Of a stretch of DNA of 64,000 bases, positions 1-11,640 are shown piece by piece. The position numbers were made by a program, and so were the translations under genes. The DNA is from Schistocerca nitens (lineage: Eukaryota; Arthropoda; Insecta; Orthoptera; Acrididae): positions 1,049,544,432-1,049,608,431 of the forward strand of contig NC_064614.1 of the NCBI RefSeq assembly GCF_023898315.1. The letters are read 5' to 3'. The notes under the pieces are model-generated. The model saw only the letters and a list, made by a program, of their open reading frames with translations, was not told the DNA's origin and made no database searches. Within the stretch, counting starts at the first letter, position 1. Every line of letters starts with the position of its first letter.

Positions 1-450
1 GGAAGCTAACGACATGACATACCAAAACTAGGTTTAGACCATTGACAGTATTACACTGCATTTTTCGTGAGCAATTGAAATAGGAAGTGACACTTGACAC
101 AAAAAATACTCCACATGTTTGCTTCTGCTATGATTCTTGAAGTGGTGTACACACTGTGTAATATTATGATCATTCACACTCCGTAATCGTACTTAATTAC
201 TGAGAGTTATTCGAACTAAGTCTGTTAGAGCTCATGTATGCATTTCTTTTATTTAATGATGGACAAGGAACCAAAATGTATCTTATAATTTATAATGAGT
301 AGAAAATTTGGGTCAGATGGATTACACAGAGGTTGTATGTAGACACTGTGTCTTCGGATTGTATGGGATGATGAATTGAAGTTGCACTAGGATTTTGTCT
401 GTACTTGTTCGAGGAGACTGACTAGAGGAAAGAGTTGTTATGGAAGTGAA
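1..450. other. Anonymous AT-rich DNA
   Basis: No reading frame, tRNA-like box or recognisable repeat end was seen in this stretch. Confidence 0.5.
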
Positions 451-670
451 ATGATATTGGTGCTGAGGTTTATATATATTGACGTAGTGAAGAGGTATTA
501 TTGAAGTATTAAGATTAAGTGATGATTATTGGAGTTTTTCGTGGACAAGAGGTAAGGTAAATGATATTGATGATAAGGTTTATATGTATCGACGTATTGA
601 AGAGGTATTAGTGAAGTATTGAGATTATGCTGATGATTATTGGAGTTTTGGTGGATAAGAGGTAAAGTAA
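451..670. repeat. Two-copy tandem duplication, 110-bp unit
   Basis: Two head-to-tail units, 451-560 and 561-670, each begin ATGATATTG and end AGGTAA(A/G)GTAA. They have the same length and differ by scattered substitutions, so the duplication is not recent. No coding sense was found. Confidence 0.85.
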
Positions 671-1299
671 GCGAGGAGCATTTTTTTTTTGTTGGTCCAT
701 ATGGAACAAGGAGGATGAAGATGGCAGACTAGAACACTCAAGTAGAAGGAAGATTGTCTACACACACACTTTGTCAAATCACTAAGCAGTATATACTTTT
801 TTTTGAGAGAGGAAGCATGTGCATATCTTGGCTCACTGACAGTTGTTCAGCAACCGTACATTTTGATCTGGCTTGGCAAACATTGGTCTAGACATGATGA
901 CTATGACGTTGACTTAACTATTATTGACTGTTATACATTGCTGCCACTACTACTTGGTACACATGATGAACATCAAATCTTGGACAGAGTTACATTTACA
1001 CAGTTAACACTATTCAATTACACAGTAGTACTTAATGTGGATGAAAGATGAGTGAGTGTGTTTTGTGTGTTTTCCTTTCCTAATCCTACCCACCTATCTC
1101 CTAAATATTATTTTATTTGTTGGTAGTGGCTTGCACTGACACCCATAAATGTTATAGGTTTACTGGTATTTGTGTATTGTAATAGTTAATAGGACAATTA
1201 TCTGATATCATTTGTGTGTTTGTTATGATTTGTATGTTTAGTGTAAAAGCACTGTATGTGTATTCAAACTATTGTTCATGCCTGAACTGTCTGATTAGT
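671..1299. other. No recognised gene
   Basis: The longest frame is an 82-codon plus-strand open frame at 803-1051. It has no motif I recognise and no splice or promoter context, so I do not call it a gene. Confidence 0.4.
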
Positions 1300-1800
1300 G
1301 ATGGTGCTGCACTTTTCAACATGATGTGTGACATTTAGTCATGTTTAATTTCTGCTGATGAACTGTGTGATCAGTGAATGTAAAAATTATGGACTGTTAC
1401 TTGTACCTTTTCTACATGATTGGTGCCACTAGGACATGTTTAATTTCTGCTTATAAACTCTGATGAACAGTGTGATCAGTGATAGTGAATTTTATGGAAC
1501 TGCTTCTGCTGAGAAATGTGACTTGTTGCTGTGTGTACCTGCTCAACATTGCTGGGTACCACTGATGGACTGCTTCTACTGAAAAGATGTCACCTGTTGC
1601 TGTGTGCATCTGCTCAACATTGCTGGTGCCACTAATGGAACTGCTTATACTGAAATGGTGTTACTTGTTGGTGTCTGCACCTATTCAACATTACTGGGTG
1701 CCACTGATGGACTGTTTCTACTGAAAAAATGTCACTTGTTGGTTTTTGCACCTGTTGACCATTGCTGGGTGCTACTGTTGGAACTGTCAACTGCTTATTC
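1300..1800. repeat. Degenerate tandem repeats, about 70-71 bp (older units about 95 bp)
   Basis: From about 1501 to 1790 a unit containing CAACATTGCTGG, CACTGATGGAC and TGCTTCTACTGA recurs at 1501, 1571, 1642 and 1713, giving a 70-71 bp period. Just upstream a different pair of related segments carries CATGTTTAATTTCTGC near 1340 and 1435. The open frame through the array (1604-1804) follows from the repeat phase and is probably not a gene. Confidence 0.75.
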
Positions 1801-2110
1801 TTGAGCTATGGAAAGCGTTTATGTGAATATTTGTATAAACTGATTTTTTTGTGTATTACTGTTTGTGAAAAGTTATGAGACTCTTACCTGCACATATTCG
1901 TCATTGCTGACGCTATTGATTGAACTGTTTAACCACATAATACTTGTGTAAACTGTTATGTAAAGTCACATGTATGAAGGAATTTGTATTGCTTACTGTA
2001 CTTTATATATTAGGTTATTGAAAGGTCAGTGCAAAGCCAAAATTTTATCTAGTTATATGATATTTACGCATTAATATTGTCTTTTATTTTTGTCTGTATT
2101 TTTTTTTGAC
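1801..2110. other. Anonymous AT-rich DNA
   Basis: Nothing supported was seen here. Confidence 0.4.
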
Positions 2111-2161
2111 GAATTTGGTGGTATTTTCACCACCAATGCTGGCAAAAATACCATCAAATTC
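2111..2161. repeat. Short inverted repeat (17-bp arms)
   Basis: The arm at 2111-2127 (GAATTTGGTGG...) is the reverse complement of 2145-2161 with one mismatch, and an inner TGGTG/CACCA pair sits within the spacer. It could be a hairpin terminator or the end of a retroelement. It lies next to the purine-rich run TGGAGGAAGGG. Confidence 0.7.
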
Positions 2162-2904
2162 TAGCCTGTGGAGGAAGGGCATATGAAAGGTGGCTACACT
2201 GAGCCACAGCGCCAGAGATCGCGCTAGAGAGTATTGTTCCGCCGCCTCCACTGGCAGTGATTATTGAGAACTCGTAGTGGGCAGTGCTTGTCCAGGACTC
2301 GTGGTAGTCACTTCGTGTTCAGATGTGCTAGTAGGGAGTGCTTGCTGAGATGTGATACTGAAAAGTTCTTGTTGAGATGTGGTAATAGCGAGTCGGTGTG
2401 GAGATATATTGTAATGATTAGAGTGATTTTGGTCAATATATGAAGGTAACGAAACTTGATTTATTTTTCATTATTTCCATGTTTTAAATAATGCGTCATT
2501 ACAGGTTCAGTCAACAAAGCATCTGGCTTGTGTTCTTGTATTAGAGTGTAATTCTGGTTTTCTTGAGTAATTATGGTATTTTTATTTTCTTTAATTAATT
2601 CAGTATAAATGATATTTAAAATTTCTTGTGTTATTGAAGAAGAACCGTGCCAGATGCGTACGTTGAGTTATACTTCCACACGCAGAACAGTTACACTTGT
2701 GCTTTGGTTTCGTAGGTTTTATAGTTGCTGGGGACTTAATTAATTAATTGTGTTAATGAAAATTTCCATTTCATTCTTTGTTATTGTTCTATGCAGTCAG
2801 ATAGCGTAATAATACTAGTCAGGGCCAACCGTTACGAGACTTCGTAATCGGACAGACAGCTACAAAAAATAAAAATTAATTGCATTATATTTTAATTAAG
2901 CCCC
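2162..2904. repeat. LTR-like repeat stretch (tentative)
   Basis: A polypurine-like run TGGAGGAAGGG sits at the left edge. It is followed by about 250 bp richer in GC and CpG than its surroundings, then AT-rich sequence. This is the usual order of polypurine tract, U3/R and U5 in an LTR element. No second LTR, no primer-binding site I can assign, and no gag or pol frame was seen. It could equally be an unrelated repeat. Confidence 0.25.
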
Positions 2905-3540
2905 CATGCACTAGGTGCAAATGAAGTTTGCAAGAGCGATGCAGTGCCTATCCGGAAGAAGAAGGCTTTTATGTTCACGACAAAAATGCCTGACAATGCA
3001 AAAAAAGCGAAAAATGAGAACGAATCTATGCCCCACGATATAGTTTAAATATGTTTAAAGGCAGACATCCCATTAACAAAACTAGACAATGTTGAAGTTA
3101 GCTCATTTTGTAATAAATGTGTACCCGGTGCTGGTTGTGTACCCATGTCAGATAGACTTCGACGAGAATGTCAATCAGTGCAGTGACGAAATGAAAGAAG
3201 AAATCAAAGACGCTATGAAGAATGTTCCTGTTCTGACTACTCTTAATAAACTTGCGGCCAAAATGGACGGTGCGTATTTGCAGTTTTAATTCGTACAGCG
3301 ATTGTAACGTCAGAACATAAAGTGTATCTGGCTTTGTGTAACATTTTAGACGTTGCTAACAGAAGTGCTTGTGCCCAGACCATAGTAGACACCCTAAAAT
3401 ACTACATAATTAAATATGAAAATGTCGTGGGGTTAGTATCAGACTCTGCTGCCTAGGTGGGATCTTGTTTTGCTGCACTTAAAATATTGATTGGACACCA
3501 TTTAATACGTTTTTAACGCTGGGCGCAGAAAATGAGCTTA
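2905..3540 (+). pseudogene. Broken CGGBP1-like / hAT-derived gene
   Basis: In shifting frames the plus strand reads AKKAKNENESMP, then ADIPLTKLDNVEV, EEIKDAMKNVPV, and VYLALCNILDVANRSACAQ followed by VDTLKYYIIKYENVVGLVSDSA and CFAALKILIGHHL. From memory this order matches CGGBP1-like proteins, which descend from hAT transposases and are multiplied in insect genomes. At least three in-frame stops and two frame changes break it, and the segment that should carry the DETTD-like motif is missing or scrambled. The C-terminus is replaced near 3540 by unrelated sequence. The family call is from recognition only. Confidence 0.5.
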
Positions 3541-3699
3541 ACAGGTGACGTTTCCATGATAGAACAAAACGAGCTAAATTTTATTGCCTGTAATGTGAAA
3601 ACGGAGTTTCTGCACTCTCGGAAAATGAAAAGCGAATGTCTTCAGTTCCTTCAAGAGGGAACAATAAGACTGGAAGACAGAGAACGAATTATAGAAACA

Positions 3700-4075
3700 C
3701 CATGCTGCATGCAACCAAGAATTCCATGTCGTGATTATCGGCAACGACCCAGGACAGTCCACACCGTCTGACCTATGTATGTCTTACCACATTGGCAGGG
3801 TACCAAACAGACCCTGGATTTCCGTAGTTCAAAGTCGTCTCCCACACTGCCAAGCAGTGCCCGTGTTTTAGCTGATGGGCATAAGATCGTCTTCACTTGG
3901 TGTTCCCGGAGAATACGTTCTATCTTCACGGATAACGCGCCACAAAAGGGAATAAGTCCAATGGCCGCGTCCTCCTGAGAATCCTCTTCTGTTTCTGCCT
4001 GGTGTACAGAGGATGTAAGAGTTAGGGCTCTCCGAATTTGCCACTCTTTGTAGCCATTCTTCCGGAAACCCGCTC
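3700..4075 (-). pseudogene. Penelope-type GIY-YIG C-terminal remnant
   Basis: Read on the minus strand from about 4075, the frame gives NGYKEWQIRRAL, an acidic linker, GLIPFCGALSVKIERIL, then REHQVKTILCPSAKTRALL and VCLVPCQCGKTYIGQTVWTV. The pairing of CxCGKTYIGQT with an upstream region that follows a reverse transcriptase is typical of the endonuclease end of Penelope-like retroelements. The rest of the GIY-YIG domain and the reverse transcriptase are absent, so this is a fragment. It abuts the CGGBP1-like remnant on the opposite strand. Confidence 0.6.
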
Positions 4076-4191
4076 TCAGTTGTTAAAATTCTTTGTTTAT
4101 ACTTTCCATGTCAGAGAGGGTTCGAGCCATCTGTTCCAACGTTTAGAGCACGCAGTTCCTCTGAGCCGGGTGGTGACAGGTGTCCGAATGA

Positions 4192-4385
4192 GCCGGCCGC
4201 TGTGGTCGCGCGGCTCTAGGCGCTTCAGTCCGGAACCTCGCTGCTGCTACGGCCGTAGGTTCGAATCCTGCCTCGGACATGGATCGTGTGTGATGTCCTT
4301 AGGTTAGCTAGGTTTAAGTAGTTCTAAGTCTAGGGGACTGATAACCTCAGATGTTAAGCCCCATAGTGTTTAGAGCCCCTTTTTT
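4192..4385 (+). mobile_element. tRNA-headed SINE, complete, 11-bp TSD
   Basis: The head resembles a class II tRNA, with an A-box-like TGTGGTCGCGCGGCTCTAGG and a B box GGTTCGAATCC. A body shared by all members follows (GTGATGTCCTTAGG, GACTGATAACCTCAG, CCCATAGTG) and a T-rich end. A perfect 11-bp duplication TGTCCGAATGA flanks it at 4181-4191 and 4386-4396. It would be transcribed by RNA polymerase III and moved by a partner LINE. Confidence 0.93.
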
Positions 4386-4429
4386 TGTCCGAATGAAACG
4401 CAACCTACATCCTCAGTATTATTTGCTGA

Positions 4430-7110
4430 ACCTATCTCAGTCTCCGTCCTCTTCTATAGACTCTACGCTCTACAGCTCCTTCTGGTACCATGGAAGTTAT
4501 TCCATGTCTTAACAGATGCCCTATCATCCTGTCCCTTCCTCTTGTCAGCGTTTTTCATATATTCCTTTCGTCGCTGGTTTTGCGGAGGACCTCGTTATTG
4601 CTTAACTTTAGTCCATCTAATTTTCAACATTCTTCTTTAGTACCACATCTCAATTGCTTCTACTCTTTTCTGTTCCGGTTTTCCCACAGTCCGTGTCTCA
4701 ATGACACACAATACTATGCTCTAAAATCACACTCTCAGAAGTTTCTTCCTCAAAATAAGGCCTTTTTTTGATACTAGTTCACTTTTATTGGCTAGGAATG
4801 CCCTTTTTGCAAGTGCTAGTCCGCTTTTGATGTCTTCATTGCTCCGTCAGTCACGGGTTATTTTGCTGCCTACATTCCCAGAATTCCTTAACTTATCTAC
4901 TTCATAATCACCAACCCCGATGTCAAGTCTCTGACTGTTCTCATTGCTGCTACTTCTCATTACTTTCATCTTTGTTCGATTCATTCTCAGTCCATAAATT
5001 CTATTCATTGCACTTTTCATCCTGTAATCCTTCTTCACTTTCACTGAGGGTAGCAATGACTTCAGCGAGTCTTAACAACAGTATCCTGTCATCTTGAGTT
5101 TTAAAACGCTCTTGAACCTTCCTTTTATTTCTGTCATTGCTTGTTCGATTTAACAGCAACGGTGAAAGACTAGATGTCTTACATCACTTTTAATCCGAGC
5201 GCTTTGTTCTTCCACTCTTATTGCTCCCGCTTGGTTCTTGCACGTATTGTGTATTACCCGTCTCCCTCATAAATTACCCCTGTTTTTCACAGGATTTCAA
5301 ACATCTTGTGCCATTTTACATTGTCGTAAACTTTTTCCATATCGATATATCCTATCAACCTCTCTTGATTTTTCTTTAGTCTCCCTTCCATTAATAACCG
5401 CAACGTCAGAATAGACGTTCTGGTGCCTTTACAGTTCCTCAATTTGCTTTTGTATTCTTCTGTATATTAATCTTGTCAGCAACTTGCATGTGCTGTTAAG
5501 CTGACTGCGCGATGATTCTCGCACTTGCCGTATGTCGTAATCTTGGAAATTGTTTGGATGATTTTTTTCCTAAGGTCTGATGGTATATGCCCCGTCTCAT
5601 ACATACCACACACAAACATAATTATTCGTTTTGGTACCATTTCCCCCAATGATTTTGAAATTCCGATAGACTGTTATACATCCCTTCTGTCTTATTTGAT
5701 CTTAAGTCGTTCAAAGCTCAATTAAATTCTGTCTCTAATACTGGATTCTATATCTCTTCCTTGTCGCTTCCGGTTTCTTCTACTATCACGTCATCAGACA
5801 AGTCGTCCGCCTCTTGGAGCCCTCCGGCGCTCGCCTTCCACCTATCCACTCTCTTCTCTGCATTTAACAACGAAATTTACATTGCACTTTTACCGTTACC
5901 GCCCTTGCTTTTGATTTCACCGAAGACTGTCTTGACTTTTCTATACGCGGTGTCAGTCTTCTGACAGTAATTTCTTTTTTAATTGTTTCACATTTTTCAC
6001 GTCACCATTTCGCCTTAGCTTTCCTGCAATTCCTATATATTTCATTCCTAAGTGGCTTGTATTTCTGTATTCCTGAATTTTCCTGTATGTTTTTGTGCTT
6101 CCTTCTCTTTCGATTAACTGAAAAATTTATTGTGACCTTTCTTGTACACATATTTTTCTTTCCAACTTCTGTGAGATGGGCATATATAAATCTCCATTCG
6201 ACTTCCTCTGAACTGCCTACTGAGCTATTCATTGTCGCAGTATCTATAGCCACAGAGAGCTTGAAGCGTGTCTGTCCATCCTTAGTAATTCCTTATCCCA
6301 CTTCTTTGAGCACTGGTTCTTCCTGACTAGTCTCTTGAATTTCAGCCTACTCTTCATCATTACTAGATTGTGATGTGAGCCTATATCTGCCCTTGGGTAT
6401 GCCTTACAGTCCAATATCTGATTTCCGAATCTCTGCCTGACCATAACGTAATATAACCGAAACCTTCCTACATCTCTTGGCCTTTTCCAAGTACATTTCC
6501 TCCTCTTGTGGTTTTTGAACAGAGTATTCCCTATTACTAGTTTATTCGCTATGATTAGCTGAAGTTTACTGCATAACCCACTTAGTTTTTCTCCTCTCTC
6601 ATTCCTATAATCAAGTCCTTATTCTCCTGTAATGCTTTCTTCTATTCTCTCCCGTACAACCATATTCCAATCTCCTATGAATATTAGATTCTCATCTCAC
6701 TTTACTTACTGAATTACCCGTTTTCAGTATCCTCATTATACTTTCTCTGTCTTTTCGTCTTGTGCTTGCGACGTCGGCATGTATACCTCTGCTATTGTTG
6801 TTGGTTTGCTGTCGATTCTGATAACAACCCTATCACCGCACTGTTCACCGTAAGTCTTTCTCTGCTCTAGCATAATATTAATAACGAATCCTATTTCCGT
6901 TATACCATTTTCTGCTGCTATTGATGTTACCCTACACTCATCTGACCAGAATTTCTTGTTTCTTTCCACTTCAGTTCAATGACTCCCACTATATCTATAT
7001 TAAACTTTTGCATTCCTTTTTTCGTATTTTCTAGCTTCTCTATCACATTGAGGCTACTGACATTCCACGCTCCGATCCGTAGGACTTTATACTTTCGTTG
7101 ATACGAGTAA
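4430..7110 (-). pseudogene. Decayed RTE-like LINE (endonuclease plus reverse transcriptase)
   Basis: On the minus strand the order runs from 7110 leftwards. An endonuclease piece (NKKFWSDECRVTS, AEVYMPTSQAQDEKTEKV, GDWNMVV) is followed by ANTLFKNHKRRKCTWKRP and VMVRQRFGNQILDCKAYPRAD with SHHNLVMM, where intact copies have SDHN. Reverse-transcriptase pieces follow below 5700 (YRRIQKQIEEL, KSLRQCKMAQDV), then a C-terminal part near 4800 (LALAKRAFLANKSELVSK, IEMWYRRMLKIRW). Dozens of stops and shifts break it. It is a distant relative of the better preserved copy at 30.4-33.5 kb and is far older. No ends or target duplication are visible. Confidence 0.75.
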
Positions 7111-7189
7111 CAGAATCAGTGATATCTACTGTGTTGGACTGTGTGTGCCCTGTCTTCAGACCAAAACTAATAGTTCGGAGTGTCATGTG

Positions 7190-8140
7190 TCTAGGATATT
7201 CTAAGAGCCTACACTGATCGTTGCACTTCCAGGTGCATGATGAGTAAGATGCACGATATCATCATATTTGATCGATACCAGATCTTGGGTGCGCGATCGT
7301 AGGAAATCTCGTGTTCAACATCGTTAAGAACTGGGCAGTTTACATACTACAGTGTCAAGGATGGCTTGAATATGTCTACTCGAGAATAACCGCCATCGCC
7401 AGAGTTGATTGGATAGCTGACAGTAGTAGGTGAGGTGGGTCAGAATACAGCAACTCACTCGCCAATTCGTTGCTGGAGACAACAACCGATGAGCTGATAT
7501 ACCATTCAGAACCGTCTGCTTGCGATGGGATACAGAATAAAAACGTAGTAAAGGATCTTCTGAACATACAATGAAGGCTTTCACGACCGGATGGTACTGT
7601 TGTTGATAATTCTTCCGGGTTATATGGCCGTGGTCCATGGAATTCTTCTATTCCTAAGAAGAATTCCATGGACCAAGGCCATATAACCCGGAAGAATTAT
7701 CAACAACAAAGGATCTTCTGGACAGATGAGTAACGCTTCATGCTTGAAAAAGCCACCGACAGGATGTGAGAACGTCGAAAAGCACACGAGGAGATTCGAC
7801 CAGCTTAACCAAGAGCAATGTTCAGGCGAACGGATTAGATGTTCTAATGTAGGTGACGATTACATGGAATGAAATCGATCCCTGTTGCGTCTACCATACC
7901 GCATCGGCAGACTGTAGAAAAATTAACTGTCCTACCTATTGCACGCAGCATATGTCTAACTTTCATCAAGACAATGCATCACCGCATCACACTCAGAATG
8001 TGGCAGAATGCTTTGTGGTGCATTTCACGGGGATATGAGTGATTGTATGACACCCAGGTCACCAGACTGTAATCCTATTGAACGCCCCTGAAACGTTATC
8101 GAACGAGACTTTGATTGAGCGGTCTAGAATCATAATGTCA
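7190..8140 (+). pseudogene. Dead Tc1-like transposase, split by a hairpin insertion
   Basis: Plus-strand pieces in changing frames follow the Tc1 order. An LTRQFVAGDNNR helix-turn-helix linker comes first, and KGSSGQMSNA stands where the first-Asp block belongs. DNASPHHTQNVAECF at about 7970-8020 is the second-Asp block, and TPRSPDCNPIERPWNVIERD at about 8049-8110 is the Glu block. Several stops and shifts make it inactive. A 145-bp insertion at 7563-7707 lies just before the first-Asp region and duplicates 13 bp. Terminal inverted repeats were not identified. Confidence 0.7.
7563..7707. mobile_element. Small hairpin insertion with 13-bp TSD
   Basis: The 13-mer AAAGGATCTTCTG occurs at 7550-7562 and 7708-7720, marking an insertion into the Tc1 remnant. 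The insert is 36 nt of unpaired sequence (7563-7598) followed by two 51-nt arms (7599-7649 and 7657-7707) that are reverse complements with one mismatch. A 7-nt loop separates the arms. The hairpin ends exactly at the right-hand duplication. It has no coding capacity. Confidence 0.9.
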
Positions 8141-10330
8141 TTATTTTTATTAATATGTATTCTGTCCAAAGTAAACTCTTCAGTCAGTTGATCTCCATGC
8201 AATTCTGTCTTATGACACTTTCTTTATTGCCATGTAGCTCCCACTTTCTTTTCACGTCTTCTACCGTCTTGTAACTTCTTCTTCCTTCCACACTTCTCCC
8301 ACGTACTGATCCTATCAGTGTATTCACCATCAAACTGTCCTGTCGCAGTAGATGAACACTTCGGTTCTTGTTTCTTTTTCTTATAACTCTCAATAATCTT
8401 CTTTTCTCGCCTCTTCTTCCTGGCACCTGTTCATGAATCACTCTCTGTACCCAGATAATCCTTTACATTCACATCTCAAATGCTTCCAAACTCTTTTCGT
8501 CCTGTCTTCTCAATAACCATGTTTCAGCTCTATACATTATCATACACTAGACAAAGCACGTGGCTAGTCCATTGCTGAGCTTTTTTTCTAGCTTGCCACA
8601 TAATAATTTCCTCTTTCTGTTAATAGGTTCCTTATATGCCGCAATTCAAATTTTGACCTCCAGGTGGCTTCCTAGATACATTAAAACTCTCACGAGTCTA
8701 ACTTACATTTTGCCATTCGCCATGACCTTTGTCTTTCTTATTGATCTTCGTACCACATTCTTCACAAACATCATTAAGATCTTTCAACATTTTTTTGCAT
8801 TTGTTTCACTACCTGCTACTAACACCATATTGCCCGCAAATCGTACACATGGTATTCTCTTTCCTCCAACAGAATATCCGTTTCTTCCGAGAATTCCTAA
8901 ATAATTTCCCCTATGCGAATGTTAAAAAGTAATGCGAGGAGCCTTGCCTCGTTTACGATCATACGTTCTTCAGATATTTCATTTTCAACCTTTACTTTTT
9001 ACTGAGCTCCTCTGCTTTGAATCACTTTCTTTCTTCTTCAAAATACTCGTGAACTCGCTTCATTGTACTCTCTCCTACGCTTCTTAGCGGTCCAATTGCA
9101 TGTCTTGTTCCTCTACAATGTGTCAATATAGCTTTCCATATAACCTTCAGTTTAGCACTCCCAATAATGTTTTCACTGCAGGAGAAATTAAAATGATCAC
9201 ACTCTTTGGTATTCTTCTTTTTATCAATTGGTATCATTACTGTCATTCTTCTGTTTATATCTCATAACAAAAGTTGACTTTCTCCATCCTCCCTCTGTCT
9301 CTTCATCACTTTTGCTGGCATTCCGAGAATTCAACGTGCCTCGTTATTTTTCCATCTCGATCACCACTTTTTGCACTTTTCTTCCTAAATATCGTGTCCT
9401 TTTTCATCATCCGACATCTTTGATCCATTTTATACAGACATTGCATTAATTCGTGCCATCTATTCAACTCCTACTACGATTCTTTGTTTATCGTGTCATT
9501 TTCTCTTTCCGTTTCCATATTAAACTTCCTTTTCCTACTTTCAGAAGCCCTCCAGCTAATTTTTACATCTTTTCGTAGTTTTCCTCTTTTTCCGTTTTCT
9601 CTATTTCTCCGCATTGCGCTTTTATCCTTTTCTTTTTGTATGTCCGTTTCTCTTCTTAATTCATTATTCAAATTGCTGTACATGATTTTTCCTTCTCCAT
9701 TCTCTACATTCTTCCATTTTCTTTGCCCTTTCATCTTTTTTAACATGTTCTCGTTATTTTTTATTTTCTTGTATTTTAACACTTCGTTTTTCCTGCATCT
9801 CATTTGCAGCTGCCCTGAGACCATCTCCCATTTTTATTGATTTCTCACTTACACTCTTTTTCTCATTGGCTTTTACCTGTTTTCCAATTCCAATTCTTTG
9901 ATTTCCCCTTCTGAGTCCCTAAATTTAATTTCACTTTAGCGTTTCCTCTCAATAGTTTCTTTAATTTTACTTACATTCTTTGTACCACCAGATTGTGGTC
10001 AGAATTAATGTCAGCTTTTGAATATGCATTGACATTCATCAGTGAGGTCCTTTATCTTTTCTGTGTAAGTATATAGTCCAACTGACACCTATCGCCATTC
10101 AAACTACAAACCCGCGTAAATCGCTACCTTTTGTATTTCTTACAGTTTTACCAACAACTAACGAGTATTCTTTGCAAAAATTAATTAATGCACTATTTCT
10201 ACCATTCCTTGTGCATAGTCCAGATCTTCTTACTATATTTCCTTCTCTTTCTTCACTCAACATAGCGTTTCAGTCCCCCATAACAATAATAGAGGCATTT
10301 CGCTTCTCTCTTTCCATAAGATCTTCCTAA
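8141..10330 (-). pseudogene. Second decayed LINE, RTE-like
   Basis: Read from 10330 leftwards, the minus strand gives an endonuclease-like piece (LCTRNGRNSALINFCKEYSL, VWMAIGVSWTIYLHRKDK). A lysine-rich linker at 9824-9474 and a C-terminal segment at 8441-8184 follow (RRLLRVIRKRNKNRSVHLLR, GSVRGRSVEGRRSY). That tail matches the zinc-knuckle-free C-terminal block of insect RTE-like reverse transcriptases from memory. The reverse transcriptase core is barely readable (8560-9250). It is separated from the first LINE by the Tc1 remnant and could be the same family or a related one. Confidence 0.55.
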
Positions 10331-10849
10331 GCCTTTGGTAGCGCCCCTGGCAGAAACTTCTCCGGCGTCGTTCAAGCGAAAAGGATTGCTACGTTTACTC
10401 GAAAAGCTAATGTAATTGTTAATGAAGTTCATTGTAAGTGAATGTGTGGTTTTTTTGTAGCCTCATACTGGTATACTAATTAGGTAACTGTACATGGAAC
10501 AGAGTATACTGTATATCCTCAGAAGTTTCGGGACCATAATAACGTCTTTTACGTTTGTGACGTTGTTGAGTAGTTAGTGGAGGCTAATGCATCTGAAAAA
10601 AGGTTATTGTGTAGCACTAATTGGTCATCATTCGTTTCCGCAATCTGAATATTATTGTGTCGAAAGTGTAACTGTTTTCTGTACGCGCCTCAGATGGGAG
10701 AGTGTAGTGAGAAGCAGCCATTTCCTCTTCGACCGTGATGAAGGGTAGAAGGGGGACGAAAGAATCGTCACGATCCATGAAACATTAGAGCCACTAGGTT
10801 TGAACTCTGCGCGTTGACCTATTGTGTGATATTGCAAAATAATGTACAA
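10331..10849. other. No recognised gene
   Basis: No reading frame or repeat end I can support was seen here. Confidence 0.4.
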
Positions 10850-10863
10850 CCCCCCCCCCCCCC
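10850..10863. repeat. Poly-C run (14)
   Basis: Fourteen consecutive C residues. Length is uncertain in any assembly. Confidence 0.95.
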
Positions 10864-11640
10864 TATTATTCCCTTACCACACAACTGCTGGTGACGGTAT
10901 TGGCGTACGTAACTGAGGTCGCTAACACAAGCCTGGCGCTCGACTTGGAGGTAGCAGATGCGAATCTTGGCGGTCGAAGTAATTTTCGCTGCCAATAATT
11001 GGCGGTGGGATGGAGAGGTGGTGATGAAAGGTTCCTGATCACCAGACGTTCCACTGTGTCCAGATTTAAATTCTCAACTTCTCCACCGTGTCTCATGAAG
11101 TAAGTTCAGTTGATGGTAATACTACTGTCGGATCGGGACGTCAATTTGGCAGTCCTTCTGGTGCTATTCAAGGGGGGTAGGTTATATGGAGAGACAGGGC
11201 TGTACTCTCTCCTTTCTCTCATCATCATGGACCACAAACCTGACAACATGCTGTACATACACCCCTACAGTCACCTACACTCAAGAGATGCACTTAACAT
11301 GCAAATGATCGATATTGCGAGGAAAGGTGCCATTATGCGTGGAGGAAGAGGACCGTTTCCAATTGGGTGGCTTAACCTATCCTTTGTGGCTCCTAGCCAA
11401 CAGGCCATACGATTCTTTCTTTCTTTGCTAGTGGAAAAATACGAATAGGATCCGTACAGGCTACCTGCTCGTCAAACGACACTGCACTAACGTACGCTAG
11501 CGACCTCGACTGGCGAGCTGAGCATCTTTTATTTGAAAAGTTTGTGGAACAAAGCCTTACTCTACAGAAACATTTTTTCCAGAGAAGAACTATTCTAATA
11601 ACGAGCCGTCATTAAATGTGAGAGGATAATCGGCGGACAG
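10864..11640. other. Upstream flank of the promoter, no recognised gene
   Basis: It holds a 112-codon plus-strand open frame (11110-11448) beginning MMVILLSDRDVNLAV, with no known domain. It may be chance or an exon remnant. CpG content rises towards 11640. Distal control elements of the 11.6-12.0 kb promoter could lie here, but none is recognisable by eye. Confidence 0.35.

Noticed and set aside
4192-4275. A real class II tRNA gene in the SINE head
   Set aside because: The same head recurs nine times with a SINE body and target duplications.
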